A stretch of 12,521 bases of DNA from Coriobacteriia bacterium (GCA_016938395.1 JAFGUS010000110.1:1-12521); one strand, 5' to 3'. Shown: positions 1 through 6,477, counted from the first letter of the stretch. The notes: generated from the sequence alone by a model not told the origin. Made by a program: numbers and translations.

Positions 1-191
1 CACGAGAGCAGGCCGAGCACCACGAGGGCGGCGCCGAGGCCGAGCGCCCACTTGGCGCCACGCGACATCGGCTGCCCTGAGGCGGCTTCAGGCGCACGGG
101 CCGAGGGGGCTGCAGCCGGCGTGGCGGCGGCAACAGATGAATCCGTCACCGGGGTCTCACCGGCGGGTGATGGTGCGTTCGGTGTGTCCAT
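1..191 (-). CDS. N-terminus of a membrane-anchored or exported protein (partial)
   Basis: The 3' part of this gene lies beyond the window; 63 codons are visible. The ATG at 191-189 is preceded by GGAGGA three bases upstream, a strong ribosome binding site. Residues 1-45 are hydrophilic and rich in Ala, Pro, Ser and Thr. Residues 48-63 (WALGLGAALVVLGLLS) form the start of a hydrophobic membrane segment, and the cut codon begins TG, so Cys or Trp follows. An alternative start is Met42 (66-68), which would give a compact signal peptide starting MSRGAKW and, if the next residue is Cys, a possible lipobox; its upstream AGGG is weaker. The gene follows the small two-helix membrane protein by 54 bases and is probably co-transcribed with it. 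No family can be recognised from this fragment. Confidence 0.65.
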   Translation of the reverse strand, partial: MDTPNAPSPAGETPVTDSSVAAATPAAAPSARAPEAASGQPMSRGAKWALGLGAALVVLGLLS

Positions 192-245
192 GGTTCCTCC
201 GTGGTCTCAACACCCGCGTGTGCGGCTGCCGTGCTTCGGCTGCGT

Positions 246-464
246 TCAGGACCTGATGATGTTCATGTACGCGAGCCCGGTGAGCGCGTGGAGAATGGTG
301 ACGACAACAAGCGCGAATGCGGCGTACTTGTGGACCTTGAGGTGCAGGCGGCCCTTGAACTTGATCTTGCGCATGCCCTGGAGGACCTGGAAGATCAGGA
401 GCAGCGCTCCCGCGATGGCGCCCACGAGGATTATGGTCCTCGTGATCGTGATGCCGAACAGCAT
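246..464 (-). CDS. Small two-helix membrane protein, possibly heme-binding (b-type)
   Basis: This is a 72-residue protein. The ATG at 464 is preferred over an in-frame GTG at 470, because AGGAG sits five bases before the ATG and overlaps the GTG. Two membrane helices are evident, at about residues 7-29 and 47-69, joined by a basic loop (MRKIKFKGR) that suggests a cytoplasmic turn. His41 and His45 precede helix 2 and His59 lies within it. The 14-residue His45-His59 spacing matches that of heme ligands on one helix in b-type cytochromes and ferric-reductase-like proteins. A two-helix protein would need to dimerise or pair with a partner to hold heme, so heme binding is inference. It lies 75 bases after the kinase-fold gene and 54 before the next membrane protein. 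No exact family is recognised. Confidence 0.7.
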   Translation of the reverse strand: MLFGITITRTIILVGAIAGALLLIFQVLQGMRKIKFKGRLHLKVHKYAAFALVVVTILHALTGLAYMNIIRS

Positions 465-539
465 GGGCACTCCTGTCGCCGCACCGACGTACGTCCGAGG
501 GTACCCGCGTGGGGCCGTGCGCGTAAAGCGCCGAGTCGC

Positions 540-1430
540 CTACTCCGTCACGCAGGCGCCGCCCCAACGGCACAGGTTGGCGCGCAGCACCAGCGGAAGC
601 ACCGTTACGAGGTCGCTCGCGTGCATCGCGGGCGTCGCCCCCATCACGTGACCGGCCTCGCGGTTGGCGAGACACGCGCAGCGAGCTGCATCCACCGTGG
701 GGAAGCCGGCGGCCAGGAACGCAGAGGCCAGGCCCGTAACCGTGTCGCCCGTGCCGCCGATTGCTTCGAGCTCGGGTACGCACGGCTCGTCGACGACCTC
801 GGCGATCGCGCCGTCTTTGGCGACGTGGTCGCGCACGCCCTTTATCAGCAGCACCCGGGCCGAGCCACCGCTCTCGTGGGCCTTCGCGGCAAGCACAACC
901 GGATCGAAGCCGTTGTTGCCGAAGAGGTAGTGGGACACGTACGCCGGGTGCGTCACCGCGGGATCGGCGAGGAAGCCGACCTCTCCCACATCCGGCGTCA
1001 TGAGTTCAAAGCGTGGTGCGAGACCGGCGGCCTTGGCGGCGTACATGCCTCCGGCATCCGCGACGAGCATCGCATCCGGCACCACCCCGGCCAGCTCGGC
1101 CACCGCGTGCCGCATGAGCGCCATGACCGGCTGCATGTAGTGGAACGCGATGACCGACGGCTGCACTCGAGCCGCCACCTCGAGCAGGTGCTCGAACACG
1201 TGACGGGTGCCGTCTCCGCGCCCGATGTCGCCCGCGACGAGCGCATGCGGTGGCGGGACCTTCAGGTACGACGCCACCTGGACCGCAGCCCCGAGCATCG
1301 CCGAGGTCCCCTGCGATGAGGGTATCCGGGTGCCGCCGATCGCGAGCGCACCATCATCCTCGAGGGTGACCACGCCCTCAATGACAGGCCCGCCGCTCAT
1401 CGGGTACGTGGCGACCACGAGCAGGCTCAT
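540..1430 (-). CDS. Ribokinase-fold protein, NAD(P)H-hydrate dehydratase-like
   Basis: This is a 296-residue protein of the ribokinase-like superfamily. The C-terminal half shows the family pattern: LVADAGGMY (about 122-130) resembles the DAD strand, TPDVGE (145-150) the TPHxGE strand, VLLIKGVRD (193-201) the VLKG strand, and GGTGDTVTG (225-233) is the anion-hole and catalytic loop, with Asp229 as the predicted base. This best matches the ADP-dependent NAD(P)HX dehydratase (YjeF C-terminal domain) and related small-molecule kinases. However, there is no YjeF epimerase domain, the usual Pro-His of TPHxGE is Pro-Asp, and the N-terminal third is divergent. Its ATG overlaps the DUF3343 stop codon (ATGA, 1427-1430), so the two are translationally coupled and the protein probably serves the selenium/sulfur cassette. 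The substrate is unknown; general NAD(P)HX repair remains possible. Confidence 0.75.
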   Translation of the reverse strand: MSLLVVATYPMSGGPVIEGVVTLEDDGALAIGGTRIPSSQGTSAMLGAAVQVASYLKVPPPHALVAGDIGRGDGTRHVFEHLLEVAARVQPSVIAFHYMQPVMALMRHAVAELAGVVPDAMLVADAGGMYAAKAAGLAPRFELMTPDVGEVGFLADPAVTHPAYVSHYLFGNNGFDPVVLAAKAHESGGSARVLLIKGVRDHVAKDGAIAEVVDEPCVPELEAIGGTGDTVTGLASAFLAAGFPTVDAARCACLANREAGHVMGATPAMHASDLVTVLPLVLRANLCRWGGACVTE

Positions 1431-2002
1431 TCGGTAGCCCCCTCAGGTGCGACGCTGGCATCGGCCGTGAGCGACACAGCCTCCTGATACGCCCGGTCGA
1501 GCATCAGGCCGCAGAGCGTGTAGCCGAGCTCCTTGGGCCGGGGCGCCTCGGCGAGCGGAACGCCGACGAGTTCGAGGTTGAGATACGGGATGTCGGGGCA
1601 CCCGCCGCCCGAGGTGTTGACGATCAGACCGGTGCGCTTCTCGACGGTGATCTTCATGTTGCCCGAGCGCACCATGAGCCACTCGCCGAAGTCCACCGTG
1701 GTCACGAGGTCGCAGACCCTCGCCGCGCTCTCCGCATCGTCGATCCACTCCTTGAGGTGCACATCGGCCTCGAGCAGCGCCCGCTCGGCGCCGACATGCT
1801 CTACCCGCGGCAGCGCGACCGCCAGGTCGCAGCCGGCCCGCAGGTGAGGCGGAGGCGCCACGAGCGAGATCGTGTAACCGGACGACTTCAGGACGCGCTC
1901 GGCGGCGAGCGCGTGTGGCACCTCGTCGAAGAGGAACAGCCCGAGCGCCTCCTCGGCGCCCGGGCCCTCCTGCTTCTTCTCTTTCCGACCGAACAACGCC
2001 AC
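1427..2002 (-). CDS. DUF3343 (putative Se/S carrier-like) protein with extra C-terminal domain
   Basis: This is a 191-residue protein. The start is the GTG at 2002-2000, which shares its G with the tusA stop codon (TAGTG), so the genes are translationally coupled. An upstream extension in this frame would run through tusA and is rejected. Residues 20-86 fit DUF3343, a small domain often found beside YedE, TusA and selenium genes: LFLFDEVPHALAAERVLK, then a Pro-rich VAPPPHLRAGCDLA with Cys58 where the family has its conserved Cys-Gly. Residues 90-175 form a second domain that I do not recognise. It contains DFGEWLMVRSGN, a glycine-rich SGGGCPDIPY (131-140, Cys135) and YTLCGLMLDR (161-170, Cys164). 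Together with Cys97 this gives several thiols that could carry persulfide or selenide, which is inference. The N-terminal ten residues are a basic tail. Confidence 0.8.
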   Translation of the reverse strand: MALFGRKEKKQEGPGAEEALGLFLFDEVPHALAAERVLKSSGYTISLVAPPPHLRAGCDLAVALPRVEHVGAERALLEADVHLKEWIDDAESAARVCDLVTTVDFGEWLMVRSGNMKITVEKRTGLIVNTSGGGCPDIPYLNLELVGVPLAEAPRPKELGYTLCGLMLDRAYQEAVSLTADASVAPEGATE

Positions 2003-2208
2003 TACTTGACTCCCTTGATGCGGTACTCCTCGCCGTCCTGATCGACGTCTACTGTATAGCCATAGTCGGAGAGCAGGCCGACAACGTTCTGCTTCGAGGT
2101 CCCGTTGTCCGCATGGACGAGAACCTCGGCGGGGTCGCCTTCGAGCGCCTTCTTGGTGAGCATCAGCGGCATCGGACACGAGAGGCCGCGCACGTCGACT
2201 TCCTTCAC
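2002..2208 (-). CDS. tusA: TusA-family sulfurtransferase / Se carrier protein
   Basis: This is a 68-residue protein whose length and sequence are typical of TusA (SirA/YedF N-terminal) proteins. It starts VDVRGLSCPMPLMLTKKAL, with the family CPxP motif at Cys11-Pro14. Cys11 is the persulfide- or selenide-carrying residue in characterised members. The end (GEEYRIKGVK) is the usual last beta-strand. The start is GTG at 2208-2206 with AAGGGGG six bases upstream. It lies 19 bases after the yedE stop and overlaps the next gene by one base. In this setting it most likely accepts the sulfur or selenium species imported by the YedE-like transporter and passes it on. It is not the long YedF fusion of classical selenium loci, because the C-terminal DsrE-like domain is missing. 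The gene symbol reflects the family only. Confidence 0.9.
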   Translation of the reverse strand: MKEVDVRGLSCPMPLMLTKKALEGDPAEVLVHADNGTSKQNVVGLLSDYGYTVDVDQDGEEYRIKGVK

Positions 2209-2226
2209 TGCTGTCCCCCTTCTCCG

Positions 2227-3486
2227 CTATGCCATGCGGACGCGCTTGGTGAGCGCGATCGCCGCCAGTATGACCGCCATAATCGCAAGCGCTGGCCAGG
2301 CCTTATCAGTGAGGCCGGCGGGCGAGGAGGCGATTCCCGCCCAGTGTGTGAATCCCGCGCCGACGATCATGCCGACGACGGCCGCCGCACCGTCTGCATC
2401 GCCCTCGGCGCCCATGATCATCTGGCGCAGGGGGCAGCCACCGAGCATGACGGCCGAAAGCGCGGCCACCACCATCGCGGCGATATTGCCGAGCGCGTCG
2501 TTGTGCGCCACCGGCTGGCCTTCGAATCCCAAGTTGTACTGACCGAAGATCATGTTGACGATCGTCGCCCCGATGACGAGGCCGATGACGCCGAAGAGCA
2601 GATCGTAGCGCTTGATGAGGATCGCATCGCGGATGCCGCCCACGGAGCAGAAGCGGCTGCGCTGGGCGACGACACCGATGGCAAGGCCGGCGATCAGCGA
2701 GATGAAGAGCGGCGCACGGGCACCACCGGGTCCGAGGGGTTTGGCCGCTGTGGCATCGACGGCCTGAGCGTCCGCCACCACGGAGCCATCGGCCGCGATC
2801 ACCGCGCCATCGACGAGGCTCGCACCGGCCGGTTTGGTGACCACAGGATCGTCACCATCGAGAATGACTACAACCTCATCGGGCACAACCGTCTTGACCT
2901 TGCTCGGTGTCAGCGTGGCGAATCCGGGCTTGCCACCGTATGCGGTGACGAGCGCGAACACGAGCAGGATCACGCCGATGGCAGGCACGATCCACCCCGT
3001 CCACGTGGGGAGTCCCTTGGCGCGGCCCAGGTTGTAGCCGCTCTTGAGCACGACCACGCCCACCACGACACCGATGATGATACCGAGCAGGCCCCAGAGC
3101 GCGGTCAGATCGCCTCCGCCGAGGCGGACCCAGGCACGCACCGTGCAGCCGAGGAACACCAGAGCGGAGCTCATGAAGATGAATCCGAGCAGGAATCGCA
3201 GAAGCGTCGAGCTGCCTCCCCGCGGCTTGAACTCCTTGGTGGCGATCGACGCACCGAGTGCGCCGAGGATGATTCCGATGATCTCGGGACGGATGTAGGC
3301 GACGCCTGCCTGGTTGGTGACTCCACCTGCGAAGAAGCCTATGATGTCGCGCCAGAAGCACGCGATGCACAGGCCCATGTTGCCTGGATTGCCCTGGCTC
3401 ACAAGCCAGGCGGCGAGAGCGCCGATGAAGAGACCGGCGCCACCCACGTACCAGGCGGTGGGACCGATCACCCGACGTTTGGCCAT
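2227..3486 (-). CDS. yedE: YeeE/YedE-family transporter, selenium-metabolism YedE type
   Basis: This is a 419-residue polytopic membrane protein with about ten helices in two similar halves. Each half carries a Cys-containing signature pair. The first half has GNPGNMGLCIACFWRDIIG (32-50; Cys40, Cys43) and LGCTVRAW (112-119; Cys114). The second half has QRSRFCSVGGIRD (275-287; Cys280) and GGCPLRQMIMGAEGD (349-363; Cys351). This is the YeeE/YedE fold, which in characterised members conducts thiosulfate through membrane cysteines. The GNMG-C-x-x-C-F-x-R-D form resembles the putative selenium transporter YedE. The ATG at 3486 has GGGGAG four bases upstream; longer in-frame extensions lack support. 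A hydrophilic stretch of about 70 residues (184-256), rich in Ala, Val and Asp, separates the halves. It heads the operon and is followed directly by tusA. Thiosulfate or another sulfur species remains possible as substrate. Confidence 0.88.
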   Translation of the reverse strand: MAKRRVIGPTAWYVGGAGLFIGALAAWLVSQGNPGNMGLCIACFWRDIIGFFAGGVTNQAGVAYIRPEIIGIILGALGASIATKEFKPRGGSSTLLRFLLGFIFMSSALVFLGCTVRAWVRLGGGDLTALWGLLGIIIGVVVGVVVLKSGYNLGRAKGLPTWTGWIVPAIGVILLVFALVTAYGGKPGFATLTPSKVKTVVPDEVVVILDGDDPVVTKPAGASLVDGAVIAADGSVVADAQAVDATAAKPLGPGGARAPLFISLIAGLAIGVVAQRSRFCSVGGIRDAILIKRYDLLFGVIGLVIGATIVNMIFGQYNLGFEGQPVAHNDALGNIAAMVVAALSAVMLGGCPLRQMIMGAEGDADGAAAVVGMIVGAGFTHWAGIASSPAGLTDKAWPALAIMAVILAAIALTKRVRMA

Positions 3487-3527
3487 AGAACTCCCCTTCC
3501 CTCGGACACGATAGATAACCCCTCGCG

Positions 3528-3557
3528 ATGATGGCGATAAGGGAAGGTGTATGTCAA
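3528..3557 (-). promoter_or_regulatory. Sigma70-type promoter of the yedE operon
   Basis: On the minus strand a perfect -35 hexamer TTGACA lies at 3557-3552, followed after 18 bases by CATCAT at 3533-3528 (four of six matches to TATAAT). Transcription would start near 3521, giving a leader of about 35 bases before the yedE ATG at 3486. It is the best promoter match in the window and sits in the longest gene-free stretch (3487-3711). Confidence 0.65.
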
Positions 3558-3564
3558 TACCCTT
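3544..3564. promoter_or_regulatory. Imperfect palindrome over the yedE -35 box (candidate operator)
   Basis: The plus strand reads AAGGTGTAT (3544-3552), GTCA (3553-3556), ATACCCTT (3557-3564). The arms are complementary apart from one extra base in the left arm, and the dyad covers the -35 hexamer. Such a site could bind a dimeric regulator that controls the operon. No regulator gene is present in the window, and a dyad of this size could be chance. Confidence 0.35.
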
Positions 3565-3697
3565 GTGAAACACCGAGCAGGGATCTGCGCGACGTTGCCA
3601 CCGCACCACGAGGCAAGCGTGAACGCACCGACGGCACAGCAGGCGGCACACCACGCTGGGGGATCATGCCACGCGGAACCACTCCCCACGCCCACAG

Positions 3698-3711
3698 CCG
3701 CGAGGCCGCGG
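3698..3711 (-). terminator. Short GC hairpin directly after the RACo-like gene
   Basis: CCGCG (3698-3702), loop AGGC, CGCGG (3707-3711) form a perfect 5-bp stem that abuts the stop codon of the RACo-like gene. It has no T-run, so termination is only a possibility. Confidence 0.25.
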
Positions 3712-5325
3712 TCAGCGCTCGGGAAACCGCAGGGCGGCGATGAAGCGACGCTGGAACTCGGGGTGCGAGGCCAGATCGACGGCGGTAACGCCGCGAGCGA
3801 TCTTCCGTGCGCGTTCCCGCATCGCGCTGCTGACGAGCGCGGCGCGGGCGCCGGCGAGCGCGGTGTTGCCGGCGAACGAGACGCGGTCAGCCCACTCGGC
3901 GGGAATGAGCCCAAGCCGAGCGAGCGCGTACGCGCTCACGTGCAGTCCGAAGCCGCCGGCAACCACGACCTCGGCGATGTCGCCCGCCCGCACGCCCGCC
4001 TCGGCGAGCAGCAGGTCGATGCCCGTGCGCACGGCGCCGACGGCGAGTTGTAGCTGGCGGACGTCCTTCTGGGACAGCACGATGTCGGATGCCTCATCAA
4101 CAACGAAGACGCGTACGCCGCCGCGCTCGGTCAGGCGCGCACCGAGTCCTCTGCTCAACTCTGCAGCGAAGGCCCCGCTTCCGTCAAGCACGCCGGCGTC
4201 GAGAAGCGCCGCGGTAAGGTCAAGCAGGCCGCTCCCGCAGATGCCTGCAGGCGCGGCGTCTCCGATGACGCCGAGTGACAGCGAGTCTCCGTCGAGAGCC
4301 ACTCGCTCGATCGCACCGGTCTCTGCGCGCATCCCGCAGGCGATCGCCGCTCCCTCGAGTGCGGGCCCCGCGGCTGTGGACGCGGCGAGCACGCGGCCCC
4401 CGGTCGCCAGCACGATCTCCCCGTTTGTGCCGAGGTCGATGAAGAGCGTCGGGTGACCGCGCTCGGGCACCGACGTGGCAACCAGGCCCGCCGTGATGTC
4501 CGGTCCGATGAACGCGGAGACTCCCGGAAGCACGTGGATCGGGCATCTGCCGAGCTCCGCCATACCGAGCTCGTCGGCTGTAACGTCAGCCCAGGCCGTG
4601 TGCTCGATGTACGGCGCCCCGGCAAGCGGAGCCACATCGCGCCCCAGTAAGAGCGATGTCATGGCCGTGTTGCCGACCGCCACGATATCGGCGAGCGACG
4701 TACCTGCAGCGCCAACCTGTCCGGCCGCGGTGAGCACCAGGCCCTGCACCTGCAGCGCGATGATTTCCTGGAGACGCCCCGCCTTCCCTGCGACCGCGGC
4801 TGTCACGCGTGTCATCACGTCGGCGCCGAACGGGGCTTGCGCGCTGAGCGCCGCCGCGTGCGCGAGCACGTCGCCGTTGCTAAGATCGACAAGTGCGACC
4901 GCCACGGTGGTTGTACCGATGTCGACCGCGGCGCCGAGGAGCGCGCCCTCGCCGGTGATGCCCCGTGCGGCGGGGGGCTCCACTGCTACCGCGGGCGCAG
5001 CGCTGTCCGTCACGATGCGGGGCTCGCGCGTGCGCTTCGAGCGCACGGTCACGGTAACCGCGCCGAGTGCGCGCGCGCGACAGGCGAGACGCTTGCCCGC
5101 AGCCACGCCCGCACCGCCAAGCACGTCGCCCTCGTCGGCAGTGAGTGGCGAGAGTTCGCCGGACGCCACGACGCGACAGGCGCCGCAGCGCCCCACGCCA
5201 CCGCACGGTGCGTCGATGCGCACGCCCGCTGCATGGGCGGCATCAAGAAGCGTGGTCCCGACGGGGACCGTCACCTGCTGGCCCTCGGGCTCAAAGATCA
5301 CGCGCGCTGTCGGTTCGGTCGCCAT
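3712..5325 (-). CDS. RACo-like ATP-dependent reductive activator of corrinoid proteins
   Basis: This is a 537-residue protein. Members of this family re-reduce the inactive Co(II) corrinoid of methyl-transfer proteins, coupling ATP hydrolysis to electron transfer from their own 2Fe-2S cluster. Residues 8-95 are a plant-type ferredoxin domain with ligands Cys41, Cys47, Cys50 and Cys82 (APCGGVGRCGACRV and LACRA). From about residue 130 an ASKHA ATPase domain (DUF4445-like) follows, with AVDIGTTTVAVALVD (133-147), FIDLGTNGEI (295-304), GICGSGLLDL (361-370), VVVAGGFG (453-460) and GNTALAGA (486-493). The HPEFQRRF near the C-terminus is the usual family ending. It is somewhat shorter than typical RACo. 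The ATG at 5325 has AGAGGGG eight bases upstream; the longer GTG start at 5376 has no binding site. No corrinoid protein or methyltransferase gene is adjacent, so the target lies elsewhere. Confidence 0.88.
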   Translation of the reverse strand: MATEPTARVIFEPEGQQVTVPVGTTLLDAAHAAGVRIDAPCGGVGRCGACRVVASGELSPLTADEGDVLGGAGVAAGKRLACRARALGAVTVTVRSKRTREPRIVTDSAAPAVAVEPPAARGITGEGALLGAAVDIGTTTVAVALVDLSNGDVLAHAAALSAQAPFGADVMTRVTAAVAGKAGRLQEIIALQVQGLVLTAAGQVGAAGTSLADIVAVGNTAMTSLLLGRDVAPLAGAPYIEHTAWADVTADELGMAELGRCPIHVLPGVSAFIGPDITAGLVATSVPERGHPTLFIDLGTNGEIVLATGGRVLAASTAAGPALEGAAIACGMRAETGAIERVALDGDSLSLGVIGDAAPAGICGSGLLDLTAALLDAGVLDGSGAFAAELSRGLGARLTERGGVRVFVVDEASDIVLSQKDVRQLQLAVGAVRTGIDLLLAEAGVRAGDIAEVVVAGGFGLHVSAYALARLGLIPAEWADRVSFAGNTALAGARAALVSSAMRERARKIARGVTAVDLASHPEFQRRFIAALRFPER

Positions 5326-5446
5326 CGGCAGGCCCCTCTCACCGACGATGGTAGCGCGTGCGGGCGTCAGACTCACGCGGCGGCCGCATACTGGCTCCGC
5401 GGCTTACTCAAGCCGGGTGCTCCACCTCGACGGCTTCACCGTCACG

Positions 5447-5980
5447 TCAGCGTCTCACCCTCGGCAGCATCATCCGCAGGGCGGCCACGAACCCATCCTC
5501 ATCGGCCGGCGTGAGCCCGTACCGCTTCGTGGCGGTGCTCACGAGCATCACGCCCTTTGCCATGCGGGTGGCGCACATGTACACCTTACCCGCATCGGTG
5601 TAGGGCACCCCCCACAACGCCAACCCGGGCATCCGCATGCTCGACCACAGGGAGGGCGAGAGGTCGGTGCGCCGCACGTCGAGGATCTCGGCATAGGGGA
5701 TGCGGTACCGCAGCAGCGGCCCGCACGAGAGAACGAGCGCATCCCGGGTGAGCTCGTAGCGCATGGCGGGGAGGGAGACGAGCGTTGCGAGGAAGAACAC
5801 GGTGAGCGGCAGCATGACCGCGAGGGTGACCCACAGTGCAACGGCGTCCTCACCCTCAGGCGGAGTCTCCAGCATGAAGAGCGGCAGCACCGGCAGCACG
5901 ACGAGGGCGATGAGCGCCACAAGCCACGCCCAGCCGTATGAGCGGGCCGGGGCGAACGAGGTCAGAGCCGGTTCACCCAC
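5447..5980 (-). CDS. Membrane protein with bacterial PH domain
   Basis: This is a 177-residue protein. Two membrane helices (about 17-37 and 47-70) are followed by a domain of about 100 residues. It begins MRYELTRDALVLSCGPLLRY and continues with PYAEILDVRRTD, ending in a helix (PADEDGFVAALRMML). That pattern, in which residues read as a membrane-proximal beta-barrel closed by a helix, matches bacterial pleckstrin-homology domains such as those in YdbS- and SunI-like proteins. Those proteins are mostly uncharacterised and linked with the cell envelope. The start is GTG at 5980, three bases after the stop of the zinc-finger gene, with AGGTGG six bases upstream. The two genes therefore form one unit. 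No specific function is claimed. Confidence 0.75.
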   Translation of the reverse strand: MGEPALTSFAPARSYGWAWLVALIALVVLPVLPLFMLETPPEGEDAVALWVTLAVMLPLTVFFLATLVSLPAMRYELTRDALVLSCGPLLRYRIPYAEILDVRRTDLSPSLWSSMRMPGLALWGVPYTDAGKVYMCATRMAKGVMLVSTATKRYGLTPADEDGFVAALRMMLPRVRR

Positions 5981-5983
5981 GCG

Positions 5984-6424
5984 TCACCACCTGTTCGACA
6001 TCACGCTCACGACAGCCGCTGCGGTCCCCACCAGCATAGCGATCAATCCGAGACCGGCCACGTATGTCCCAAAGAGCACGCCAGCGCCCGCAGACGCTGC
6101 AATCGCGCCGGTGCGGTGGCCGCCCGAGGCGCGTCGGGCGGCCTCGGCGGTGATGATGCCGAGGATCAGCGCGCCGATCCAGAAGAAGAGCCCGAGCGCC
6201 GCTAACGCGAACGAACCACCGACTCCCACCGCAAGTGACGCGACCGCGGCAAACACCAACTGCCGGGGCTTCACTGTGCGCCGCGCAGAAGGAAGCGGCC
6301 GGGCGCATTCGCGGCACTTGTAGCCTACGGGTGTGGACACGAAGTCCTTGGGGCAGATCGGCCGCTCGCATTCGACGCAGCGGACGCTCGTTTCAACACC
6401 GGGGTGGAATGCGCATTCAGGCAT
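5984..6424 (-). CDS. B-box-type zinc-binding integral membrane protein
   Basis: This is a 146-residue protein. Residues 1-42 carry a compact zinc-ligand pattern of B-box type: Cys4, His7, Cys16, Cys19, Cys24, Asp27, Cys37 and Cys40 (CAFHPG, RCVECERPICPKD, YKCREC). Small domains of this kind occur at the N-terminus of bacterial membrane proteins, including some rhomboid-like proteins, on the cytoplasmic side. A basic linker (RRTVKPRQ) leads to a hydrophobic C-terminal half with about four helices between residues 55 and 142. No rhomboid catalytic GxSG motif is present, so this is not a protease. The ATG at 6424 has AAGGAG seven bases upstream. The downstream PH-domain gene starts three bases after its stop. 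The substrate or partner is unknown. Confidence 0.75.
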   Translation of the reverse strand: MPECAFHPGVETSVRCVECERPICPKDFVSTPVGYKCRECARPLPSARRTVKPRQLVFAAVASLAVGVGGSFALAALGLFFWIGALILGIITAEAARRASGGHRTGAIAASAGAGVLFGTYVAGLGLIAMLVGTAAAVVSVMSNRW

Positions 6425-6460
6425 CGGGCTGCTCCTTGCGGGTGCGGTTCGTCAGCAACG

Positions 6461-6477
6461 GCGGGAGCGCATCCCGC
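6461..6477. other. 6-bp hairpin in the gap between activase and zinc-finger genes
   Basis: GCGGGA (6461-6466), loop GCGCA, TCCCGC (6472-6477) form a perfect stem within the 129-base gap 6425-6553. No T-run follows on either strand. It could contribute to ending the activase transcript or be chance in GC-rich DNA. No convincing promoter was seen in this gap. Confidence 0.2.

Noticed and set aside
201..1319. 372-codon plus-strand open frame over the kinase-fold gene
   Set aside because: It has Arg/His-rich composition, no family resemblance and no ribosome binding site. The minus-strand gene has clear motifs and coupling.
2003..2179. Upstream extension of the DUF3343 reading frame
   Set aside because: It would overlap nearly all of tusA out of frame and reads as Arg-rich nonsense; the GTG overlapping the tusA stop is the natural start.
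1915..3531. 538-codon open frame on the plus strand opposite yedE and tusA
   Set aside because: It is antisense to well-supported genes, its translation is low-complexity and rich in Arg, His, Asp and Glu, with no recognisable domain. Such shadow frames are expected in GC-rich DNA.
5400..5443. Small hairpins CGGCTT/AAGCCG and GACGG/CCGTC between the PH-domain and RACo-like genes
   Set aside because: Stems are only 5-6 bp with no T-run, which is common by chance in this composition. No reliable promoter for the RACo-like gene could be defined in this gap either.
4475..5941. 488-codon plus-strand open frame over the RACo-like and PH-domain genes
   Set aside because: It spans two separate real genes and the gap between them, and reads as Ser/Pro/Ala-rich low-complexity sequence.
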